Source: Mycteria americana | Lineage: Eukaryota; Chordata; Aves; Ciconiiformes; Ciconiidae | Direction: 5' to 3' | DNA length: 64,000 nucleotides | Assembly (NCBI RefSeq): GCF_035582795.1 | Contig: NC_134367.1 | Coordinates: 115,530,062-115,594,061 of the forward strand | Shown here: positions 45,301-57,300 of the stretch, piece after piece | Numbering within the stretch: the stretch's first letter is position 1 | Layout of the letters: every line of letters begins with the position of its first letter | Notes under the pieces: model-generated | The model's database searches: none | Told to the model about the DNA's origin: nothing | What the model saw: only the letters and a program-made list of their open reading frames with translations | Position numbers and translations under genes: made by a program

Positions 45301-48300
45301 CCTGCCCTTACGAAATCTGTCGCTTTAGAGGCAGAGCTGGCAGAAGAAAAGCTGTGCTTCCACGTTACCTGTGCCCATGCTGTCACCATAGTGCAAATCC
45401 ACCCAGACTTTAGGCAAGGACAGCAGAGCCTGAGCAGGGAGGGTGATGCATCGAAACAGCTCCCCTCTGCCGTGGGTAAATCATCTCTGGCAGCAGGTGG
45501 AGCATGTACTCTCTGCCACCATTGTCTCCACCGCCACAGACTGGACTGACTAGTTCAGGGGGAAACCACCGCAGAAGCACCAGCCCAGTCTAAATCACTG
45601 TAAGATGATGCCAACAACAAAAGCTTCCACAGCCTATTCAGAGATGTCTTTCAAAACCAGCTTTTGTTCACAGCTGCATACAACAGCTGTACTTTTTTTA
45701 TAAAACCGACGACAAAAGTAAAAATACCTAGTGTCTCTTCTGCACTGTGAAGAACTACACCTGAAACTTAAACACAGCTTTGATTCTATTACTGTCAATC
45801 ACAGCAGAGCAGTACCTAATATTTTAACAGTAAGAGCCATAGGATTTTTCCATCTCTCTCATCTGCACATACCACAGTACTTAAATTGCTTCTCCTAATT
45901 GCTATCTCACTCATTTGCTCATCCAAAGACTTTCAGTTGGATTCTTAAATCACCATTTGCTGATCTTTACACCTACCAGGCCTTATTAGCTGGCAACATG
46001 TTGCTGCTTTGGAGAGCAACATACTGTAGAGGACATTGCATACAACAGTACAATTAACAAGCTATACTGAAATTGTCTATGAGAGGTGACACTGCAGGAC
46101 CACAACCAGCATCCATCAAACTGTTTCTATGATCTCTTTCCAATGCTCCCTTCACACTCAAATGGCGTACATAATGTTTCCAAGATTAATTTGGCTTCCT
46201 CTTTATTGGAAGCATCAGCTGTGGAGAAAGATTGATTCTACTTTCTAACAAAATCAATTTCATTAATATTTATCATTATATTATGCTTCCAGGAGCTGAT
46301 AACTGTTTACCTACAAAACTATGCCTGGTTCAAGGTAAGATCAAGCACTCTGCACTTACAGACTGTCCAGCAAATTTTCTTTAACCTCTCACCTGACAGT
46401 TGTTGCTCCAGAACACCAGGAGAAATACAGTTTAATACAAGATCTAATCCTATACCTCGGAGGAAATAGGAGACACAGCATGCACACTGCATGCACCAGT
46501 TAACAGAAGACAAACTAAACCAAAAAAATGTTAGGGCAAAAAAAGATTCTTCTCAACTCCGTCACTGTACAGTAATCAACTGCTTCTCCACGGTGTTTTA
46601 TTTCAGAGCAGTGAGGAGGAAAGCATATAGCACCTAGCCAGTCAGCTTTCCTTCTGCTCAGCATGTGAGAACCCAGATGGTTTAAGAGATCAGTAATTGT
46701 AGTAGATAGTAGTTAACATTGCTGCTCTGACTTCTGAGGTTGTTTTATTTCAAATCTGAAAATAAAGAAGAGTGTGCATGTCTGGTCTGGATTAAATGGA
46801 ACTTGGTTGTGTGCCAAAAGCTAACTCATCACACTGAGATGGGCCACAGGGATCCTGAAGAGAGAGCCTCCTAGCAGGAATAAGGATGAAATCAGGAGCA
46901 GCTTGACTGGAAAGGGAATGAATATTCTGCCCAATGGCAGCTAGAAATTTAAGAGTAGGGACAGGTTTTTGTCAGCAGAGGCAGAATGATGCCAGCAGCT
47001 GTGCTGTGGCCTTTAAGTCCATGGCTCCACGTCAAACCGTGTGGTTCACAACTTGAGAAGGACATGTTGCAAGATGCCTTTAGCAATTCTTGAGTGTTGG
47101 TGCCCAGAAGAGAGGACCAGGTGCTGAGGTAGCTGGAAAAGAGCTGCAGGATTCCCTCAAGCGCAGGGCCCCACCAGGCAGCACAGCCTCAGCTGGGTAC
47201 AGTGCTGTGGCCTCCCTCCGCCGCGGGCCAGGGCGGGCAGGAGGCAGGGACCAGCTCTGCTCCAACTGGACAGGGATCTATGAGAGCCAGTCACTCTGTC
47301 CAGCAGGTTGTAAATGGAAAACAAGCCTTAACTGATGCACACAGCTGGGCCAAGCACGTTGCCGAAACAGAAGTGCACTCCTTTTTGAGGCATCAAAGGT
47401 CCAGGGCCAAAGCAACTACAGCATACTACTTCACTCCTGGGAGAAGCTGCTCCCAGGCAGCCCTGCTGGGTGACAGACACTGTCCCCTACCCACCTAATG
47501 CACAGCCAGCAAGCCCCCACTCACTCCTTTCCAATCTGCCAGAGCAGTTGCGCTAGGTCCTTTTGACTACACAGCTTAGTTTTCCACCCTCCTCTGACCG
47601 TTCCCAGGAAGGGCAACAAAGCACACCTAAGTACAGATTGTGGCTACATGGTGCTATAAATGCCTTTTTGTGATAAGACAAGGTCAGTACAGAATCACAG
47701 AATCACAGAATCGTATAGGTTGAAAAAGACCTTTAAGATCATCGAGTCCAACCGTAAACCTAACACTACCAAGACCACCACTAAGCCATGTCCCTAAGCA
47801 CCTCGTCCAAATGTCTTCTAAATACCTCCAGGGGCAGCGACTCAACCACTTCCCTGGGCAGCCTGTTCCAATGCTTGATAACCCTCTCGGTGAAGAAAAA
47901 CTTCCTAATATCCAGTCTAAACCTCCCCTGGCGCAACTTGAGGCCATTTCCTCTCATCCTATCACTTGTTACCTGGGAGAAGAGACCGACCCCCACCTCT
48001 CTACAACCTCCTTTCAGGCAGTTGTAGAGAGCAATAAGGTCTCCCCTCAGCCTCCTTTTCTCCAGGCTAAACAACCCCAGTTCCCTCAGCCGCTCCTCAT
48101 CAGCCTTGTGCTCCAGACCCTTCACCAGCTTCGTTGCCCTTCTCTGGACACACTCCAGCACCTCAATGTCTCTCTTGTAGTGAAGGGCCCAAAACTGAAC
48201 ACAGTATTCGAGGTGTGGCCTCACCAGCGCCGAGTACAGGGGCATGATCTGTACATGAACTGTACAGGGCATACAGTTGGATAAATAATTGAAAATGAGG

Positions 48301-51300
48301 TTTCCAATTCAATCTGGTACTCCCAGCTTTGCCCAGAAATTCAGTCTCTGTCTCCTGTTTCTAGAACCAACTGAGATTTTCCAGCATTCAAAATATCAAA
48401 GAACATTTAGAGGGGAAAAGAAAAAAAACAACAACATTGCTATTGCTTTTGTATGCTGTTACATTGCTATTATGTGCTGAAAGTCCCCAGAGACTTTCAA
48501 AAGCTGATCAAAATGCCAGGAGGTTTTTTTTGACAGACTCGTTGGATCGAATTGAAATGTATTAATTCTTGTCTACCCACCAGCAACTTGTCAACAGTCA
48601 GGGCCCTCCGCGGTCCCCAAAAGATGCCTTTTACCTGTCTGCCACCATGTGTCCACGAGGGTGCAGCGTCCTTCTCCCACCACATGGTAGAACCACTGCC
48701 AAGCTTCGTGGTTGATGGGCTCTCCCACTAGACCAAAATAAGAAAGGAAGCAGCCTGAGACTCAGGGCGTTGCAGGTAGTTCATTCTCCCTTTTGGTGCA
48801 CAACACGCTGAATGCACGATCTTTGAGCAGAATGCTTACAGCATTTTTGCTGGGATGTGCAAAGGACTGCAAGGTACTCATTTAACTGAGGACTGACTTT
48901 TTCCAGAAAGACCAAAAGGCAAGCAATAAATATCACTGAAACTAACCAATCAATGCAGGTGATGTATAAGAACCTCTAGAATCCTAAATAATGCAGGAAA
49001 ATGCTGCTTGGATCTCCTAAGCCAGTAAAATTCAAAGAACGCGATCCTGCAAAATAAGCTAGGAAACAGGCAATCACACTAAGGTTTAATGGCCCCAACT
49101 TCAGTTTGTTTCTCCTTCTGCTGAGAAAATATCTGAAAAGCCAGACAGGGAGCCTGCTTTATCATCTATTTTTAACTACATCCCATCTGGTCAGCTGAGC
49201 TCCTCTGGTACCTTCATGTCACCAGCTAGAACCGTCTTTTTCAGAAGAAGATTTCATGCCTCTTACCTGATCCCAAGGTCTTCAAGGAAGATCTGTCGTA
49301 TTTCTTCACCCACTCTTCTCCATAATTCAGTAGCAAGCGTATAGCTGTAGGTGCTCCATAAAACTGATTAATTTTCAACCTTTGTACCACTTCCCAGTAA
49401 CGACCTGCAAGATCACAAACAGGCTTTTTATCTGTCTAGCACTGACATACCACCACAAATGCTCAGCCGGAACGTTAAGAGCCAAAGCTAAAGCTGTGAC
49501 TACTGTGAGTACAGAGCAAACACAATGCCAACTTTTTTTTTCACCTTGGATGCACAGATGTTCCTGAATGTTGTAGGCACATGTTCCAAAGAAATGCAGC
49601 TTACCTCCCCTGAGCAGGCAGGTCACACCGGACAGGTTTCTAAATCTCCTTTGTCACACTGCCATGTCTAGCCAAACCTTTGCCCACCACTTCCTCACCT
49701 GGGTCAGGGTACACTGGAGTGCTTTCAAACAGGACAGAGGTGGCTCCATTGCAGAGTGGTCCATACACAACATAGCTATGTCCTGTGATCCAGCCAATGT
49801 CAGCCACACAGCCAAAAACATCGCCTTGCTGGTAGTCAAATACATACTGCAAAGATAAATGTAAGGCCAGCTGACTTTCTGTTGGCAGGAGCAAAGAGCT
49901 TAAAGGTAAGGTGCTGGACTGGACATCCAAGTGGGAGCAAGAGAGTGCACAGGGCAAGCGGAGCCAGGCACGTAGGACACAGCAACACAAAGGCCAGCCC
50001 AAGGTGAGGAAGCAAGTCAGAGGGACCAGTAACAGGGCTTCCAGGCTCCTGACTGCTTTTGCAAACATACAGGGAGCATGGCTGTACCAACAGCTGCTCA
50101 GACTGGAGCAACAAAGCTTACAATCAAAGCCCAGAGCCCTGGATACCTAAGGTTGCCTACCCTAGGCAGTTCACGTGGGAGAGCTAACCCTGAACTTCAG
50201 GGCCTCGGAGGCTCAGACCCCTCACGAATACAAACAGGTTTCTATGAGAAAGCTGGAGAAACTGATATGTACCCATGAAACATTTTCTGAGAAATGTTCT
50301 CTATCAGTGTATCACTTTCCGGATGCTCCCCTCTCCCTGTTCATCAAATTCAAGATAGAAACTTGGAGAACTCATTATCTTGTCTTGGTTATGGAAAATG
50401 CTTCCCACTGTAAATCTAACTCCTCCACCGTATGGTGAAGAGGTCCTGACTCATAACGCACAGTCAGCTTTATGTTTTAAATGAAAGAAAGTGGATCAGG
50501 ACTAAAAGAAAACACCATGAGTGTGTGACAAGAGCGTCACACATGAATGTGCAAAGACCACAGAGGCCACACAGGTGAGCTGATCCCTCTACCTAGGAGA
50601 GCCAATTCTCACCTTACTTTTGCAAGTCCCTTTCCCTCTCAGGCTCTGAAGTACCTCTAAAGGGACTACAGCTGCATACAGTGCCTCCCTGCATGTCTGC
50701 ACCAGGGTGCAGGATCTACCTTCTGGACTAAGAAAGAAAGAGATGCCTTGGAGATTACGCTGTCACTTAGAAAAGATTACGCTGTCACTTACGCTGTCAC
50801 TTAGAAAAGCTGACGTAACAAATACTCTTCATGTAGAGAAGTCTCACACTTGCACATTCAAATCTTCTAAAAATTCAACTGTGTCAGCCTAAAGAAAGAA
50901 AACTTCTGCCTGAATTGTGTGTGATTACAAACAGGGTGATACCACTAAAACCAGATGGAGATCTTTCACCGCACTCCTCTTCACATTTCACTGTTACCTT
51001 TTCATATGCAGAGCTCAGACCAGAAGCTTCAAGAAGCAGTACCTTGACTTTTTTTTTCATGAGAAAGGGGGTTAAAACATTTAGCCTAGATCACATAGAA
51101 AAGCAGGGCAAAGGTGCAACCACAGAGCATAAATGTTCATTTTTGATCTTCAGACAAGTGCTATGCAAAGAGGTTATTTTGAGTCCAGATCCTCTCTGAA
51201 ATAAAGGCGGCCAGCATCCCACTGCAAAATACTACAGTAATATCCACATTACCAATGCCAGTAACATACTTACCAGAATCTCCTCAGCTGCATCACTTTA

Positions 51301-54300
51301 ATGTCTGCAAATTCTGGCCTGCAACACTAGCACATTTTAAATGCAAAAGTAGCAGCACTGCAGTTTCCTTCCTTTCATAACTGTAGGCTCTGGCTTGCAT
51401 AGTACTATATTCCCCAGGAACAAATCCTGAAGATTAATTACACATTCTCAGACATTTTAGTTTGTTTACATCCAATAAGCCAACTGGGCGGCGAACACAG
51501 AATACAGCACCCCTCACCAGTCCAAGTCCCTCTTGTTAGTACTGTCGGAAGGTAAGTGAACCTTTTCCAGAGGATGCAGCCAAGTTACCTTGTGTGTGAC
51601 AGCAGCGTACAGCAGGTATCCAGCCTGGGTGTGAACAATTCCTTTGGGTTTCCCAGTGCTGCCTGAGGTATACAGCATGAAAAGCATGTCTTCGCTGTCC
51701 ATGCTCTCTGGAGTGCATACAGAAGCTGCCTTGGCCATCTCCTAAGGAAAAAAAGGTGGTAATGACAGAAAGACTCTGGCTATATGGGGCCAACCAATAC
51801 TCCATCTGTAAGCATGTCAGCAGTGTCCAGAGACAAGAACCACCGTTGCTGTTGCCCCCTCATGAATGTCCATGGAAGTATCATAGGTTATATGTGCTTA
51901 CCTAGTGGAAAGGTTCCTGTGGACACATAGCACCTAGCCTTTCCACCAATACCTCTGCTAGGCGCAGAAGTCAATGGGAATTGGCCAGATAAAATAACAT
52001 TTCAGGAAAAAAATGGTAGGTCACAGCTTACATTTCAAGCCTTTGCAAGCTGCTGGTAGAAAACCAAAGCGTAACTGCAAAGATGAACCACACTTGACAG
52101 CAGCAGCAAGGCTGACCGGATACTGTTTAGGACTTACCTTTTCCTTTTAAAACTGCAGTGCTACAGTTAAACTGTGTGTTCATCTCCCTTCCCTGGTCCC
52201 AGCAGCGGATGACTGTCCTGTCCATTTGATCCTCAAATTCTAATTGCTTCTACCCATGAGAAGGAGAGTGCTTTACTCTCCTGCCTCCGTCAGTCTCCTC
52301 ATACTCCGCTGTTTGGCCAGGTAGGTGAGATCCTCTCCTCACCCCTACGGTCAGAACCATGGGAAGGAAGGATGCAATGTCCTACTAGGTCAGAGCAAAC
52401 TTTTCGTCCAGCTTGTGTGCCCAGTCCAGCAGAGGAATGGGAAATAAAGTGCTTTGAAAGAGATGCTTGCGGTCACTGAACCTTGTAGCAGCAGAGGGCT
52501 TGTCTGCCCAGACTGCAGATTTTTCAAGACGAGGTTGAACATTTTTCTTACCCATATACAAATTTGCAATAATTACTGTGTGTTCCAGATGCTCAACATA
52601 TGGCTGTAAAAAAAGCACAGCTGGCTTGCTTCCCTCAAGCTCTGTACTGTCCTAGATGAATAATGATTCCTGCAAGGGTTATTAGGTGGCTCTTTGAAGG
52701 AATTTCTAGGTACTGCCTTTTTACAAGTATACACTGTAAACACACTGTATTTACACGTGAACACTACCAACAGCAGGTCCAGTTGTTTAAAAGTGTCTGA
52801 CAAACAAAGCTTAATAAAACATGAAGAGTTGATAGGGTCAGATGTAACGCTTAGCCTCTGAGTTACAGCACTCCTGCTCATCGCAGGTATTTATTGTGAC
52901 ATTTCAGCACTGCCAATTCAGGCTGACTTGCCAGTTTTTGAAACTAAGATGGAGTTCTCATATGCTCCATTACAACATGAGCTTAAATTTTTCAGTAAGC
53001 CATTGCGCAAGAGCTGGAAAGCACAACTGCTGTAATCACAGAATCATAGAATCGTTTAGGTTGGAAAAGACCTTTAAGATCATCAAGTCCAACCGTAAAC
53101 CTAACACGACCAAGTCCACCACTACACCATGTCCATAAGCACCACATCTACACGTCTTTTAAACACCTCCAGGGGTGGTGACTCAACCACTTCCCTGGGC
53201 AGCCTGTTCCAATGCTTGACAACCCTTTCGGTGAAGAAATTTTTCCTAATACCCAATCTAAGTCTCCCCTGGTGCAACTTGAGGCCATTTCCTCTCATCC
53301 TATCACTTGTTACCTGGGAAAGAGACCGACCCCCACCTCTCTACAACCTCCTTTCAGGTAGTTGTAGAGAGCAATAAGGTCTCCCCTCAGCCTCCTTTTC
53401 TCCAGGCTAAACAGTCCCAGCTGCCTCAGCTGCTCCTCATAAGACTTCTGCTCCAGACCCTTCACCAGCTTCGTTGCCCTTCTCTGGACATGCTCCAGCA
53501 CCTCAATGTCTCTCTTGTAGTGGGGGGCCCAAAACTGAACACAGTATTCGAGGTGCGGCCTCACCAGTGCCGAGTACAGGGACACGATCACTTCCCTAGT
53601 CCTGCTGGCCACGCTATTTTTGATACAAGTCAGGATGCCATTGGCTTTCTTGGCCGCCTGGGCACACTGCTGGCTCATATTCAGGCGGCTGTCAACCAAC
53701 ACTCCCAGGTCCTTTTCTGCCTGGCAGCTTTCCAGCCACTCTTCCCCAAGTCTGTGGCGTTGCATGTGGTTGTTGTGACCCAAGTGCAGGACCCGGCACT
53801 TGGCCTTGTTGAACCTCATACAGTTGGCCTCAGCCCATCGATCCAGCCTGCCCAGATCCCTCTGTAGAGCCTTCCTACCCTCAAGCAGATCAACACTCCC
53901 GCACAACTTGGTGTCATCTGCAAACTTACTGAGGGTGCACTCGATCCCTTCATCCAGATCATTGATAAAGATGTTAAACAGAACTGGCCCCAATACTGAG
54001 CCCTGGGGGACACCACTTGTGACCAGCCACCAACTGGAGTAAACTCCATTCACCACCACTCTTTGGGCCCAGCCATCCAGCCAGTTCTTTACCCAGTGAA
54101 GAGTCCACCCATCCAAGCCATGAGCAGCCAGTTTCTCCAGGAGAATGCTGTGGGAAACCGTGTCAAAGGCTTTACTAAAGTCTAGATAGACAACATCCAC
54201 AGCCTTTCCCTCATCCACTAAGCAGGTCACCTTGTCACAGAAGGAGATCAGGTTACTCGATGATAGAGTTAACAGCATTAATGGTTTAATTCTCGTTATG

Positions 54301-57300
54301 TTTCAGACCCTACAACTGACAATGGGCTGAGCTCAGCTCTTGGATCACCTCAGGAAGCACCTCAGGAAAATCGTCAGAACGTGCTTTGTGGAGTAAGAAG
54401 GAGTAAGACAATTTCTGAATAAAACCTGCCTTCTCTGTGTAATTTACCCTAGTAGTTGCTCCTATCTCATGTGACAAGCACAGGGACTCCTGAGTAATTA
54501 TCTTGGCTGCAGACGGGTGACTTCCAGGCATTATTATGATGAGTAGTTTCTGTTTACTGCTGCCAGCAAACTGATAAAACTACTTCTGTATTAGGCTGCT
54601 GTCCCATGTATACCAGCTAAATGCATTAAAACGACTGCTGTTTTATTCCCCAGGAAGCACAGGTTCTAAATATTCCCAAGCCATCACTGTCCTCCCATCA
54701 TGGGGTAACCACAACACTGTCCATAGGCTATATCAAGCCTCTCCAGGAACTTGATTATTTCTGCACTGCCTTTCAACAAGTGTCCAGTCTGAGAGTGCAT
54801 ATGACAAACCAGAACAGAGTGTCTGAACACAGTATAACAACAGCAATGGTATCAGTGCACTCTGGGTCTAAGGAAACACTAATTCCTTAAATCTCAGCAC
54901 TGTTTGCAAGACTACTAAAATGGAGCAGCGTACGCCTTGCCCATGCTGAGATGAATCAGACGTAGACTGAGCTGCTTTGACTCACAACCCTAACAGACTG
55001 TAAATACAGGCAATCCATTTGAGGATGAAGATCCAGATGCCATAAGGGGCATCTCCTTTTCATCTGCAGAACTCGGGTCCAAAAGGCACAGATGGAGAGA
55101 AGGATGATCTAGCCAACACTCAGACCTAAAAGGAGTTATCCAGAGGGCCAGTGGACATCTGCAGAGCTAGGTGACTGCAGGGACATACAGATGCTGTCAC
55201 TACAACATAGCTGTATCCATTAGCCCACCGGGGTACTGTGGCAGCACGGGAAGAGCTGCAGGCAGCACACACTGAAAACACTGAGGGCAGCATAAAGGCC
55301 AGTCATCACTGGCAGGTCTGGTGCGGCTACACTAGAGTACCAAGCTGCAGTGCAGCGGCTGCTTCATAGGCTTTTAGCTCAGCACACATATGCAAGGAAA
55401 GTATGGAGACTGCCTGATCTTCCTTGGCTGCCAATTCCCAGTGTAGGCTACAGCAGATCAAATACCAAAGCCAAATACTAGAGCGCGCATGATCTACACA
55501 TTCAACAAGACTCTCACGCACGTGTTCTGAACAGCCCTGCATTGGGTCTCTCAAAGATGTCTGTGTTAGCTGGTCCCTACATTTATTAGTGCACCATATT
55601 TCTCTCCCCCAGCACAGTAAACATCACATACTTCAAGAAACATCAGGGGAAACAGGCAAGGTTTACCAATGCCCACGTACCTCCTCAAGGGGAATATCAC
55701 GGTCACCCATCTGGACTTTGTTATCTGTCCTCTGAGCCACAAAGACGTGTTTGATGCTTGGACAGTTCTTCACAGCTTTATCCACAGTCGTCTTCAGCTC
55801 TATGACTCGGCCTCCCCTGACTCCCTGGTTGTAGGTGATAACTGCTTTGCATCCAGCTAAAAAGAGAAAGAGTTAGCAGACATACCAGCTTATCTTCCAG
55901 GGTAGTATGTGCACCCTGCTTTCATTACTTTTGGGGATGATGCATAGTACAACATATGTGACAAATACTCAGAAATTCTATCAATCAAAACCAGTCAGTG
56001 TCACTGACAAAAACACTTTAAAACCTGAGACCCACAGAGATTAGGGGTAGGTGGAGCTTCCACAAGTTATCTAGTCCATCTCCCCCACCCCAAGGCAGGG
56101 TCCACTCCAGCTAAACCACTTCTGACAGCTGTCAGTCCAATCTTCCTAAAACACTCCAATGGTAGCTATTCTACCCTCTCCCCACCAGTCCACTCCAATG
56201 CCTATCATGAACATGAGAAAGTCTTTCCCAATGCCTAGCCTAAGTATCACTCACTGCAATTTAAATGCCTCCACTCCTGCCTAGCAAGGCCAACATGCAG
56301 AACAGTTTCTTCTCAGTTACCTGTGTTACAGTGAATACAGCTGCTTTAGCCTAACAGCTCACGCAGTGAAACCAGCGCAAGACTTTCTATGACCTTAATG
56401 TACAAGCACCTTTGCCCCTCTCTCATCCTCCCTCTGAGGCTGCATATGCGTCCATTGCAAGCTGAAGTGAACAGCACCAAACTCAGCAGCCTCTTGGAGG
56501 AGTTACCCTGCTCTGAGATACCTGCAGCCTTCTGAAACTCACCCGTACCTTGAGGGGAAACCTCCTGGAAGCCACAGCACACAGCAGCACTCTGGCAGAG
56601 CACTTCAAATTGTACCACACTACATTATTACCGAGCTGTGGCTGCAGAGAAATGGCTCTTCAGCCCATCACCTCCACACAAGTGGCCAAAAGTGAGGGAT
56701 AACTAAAACATGTACTTGCTCTCTATAGATGAACTCTACTAAAACAGAAAAAAAAGCATGAAAATTGCTGTAAGGCTTATTCCCCCACACTAGCCATAAA
56801 GAAACTGATGTGACTGCTAGGACATTAGCCACTTGCTATTTTGTTCTTCTGCTGGTATTTTTAGCATTACTTTTTACCTAATCACACTACAAGTACTTTG
56901 GGCTAAGAACAGCTCTGTTTGCTGGTACAACGGCTAACAGAGTGGGGGCAGGCTGCCAACACTTCCAGTGCTATACATAAATCACAGTATCACAATCGAG
57001 ACTGCAGAATTAGCACTGTGCAGGAGTATCAAAGAAACGCTGCGATTATACTGCGAAAGAACAAATCAGGCCCCATTCCTAAGATCCGGTTTTCCCTCCA
57101 GCTTCACTGCTGTCTGGCAGTAACCCAGCACAGACTGAATGTTAAGCAATTTATAAAGTATTTTAGGGCCAGAGGATACTGCATCTGCCACTAAGGAAAA
57201 GGCTCTTCACAGTACCTTGCAAAGGAGAGTGAACTGTCCCACCAACTGAGAACAAACCTTTTCTCTTTTTGCCAAGAAAACACAGAATTGGGATATATCT

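Larger units (their letters stand above)
51742..55680 (-). other. ACSS1 intron containing a longer CR1 LINE
   Basis: A 3.9-kb intron with donor GTACGT. About a third of it is a CR1 copy (53035-54258) in gene orientation. No other feature was seen. Confidence 0.75.

Noticed and set aside
53307-53867. 186-codon plus-strand open frame
   Set aside because: Antisense shadow of the CR1 reverse-transcriptase fragment.
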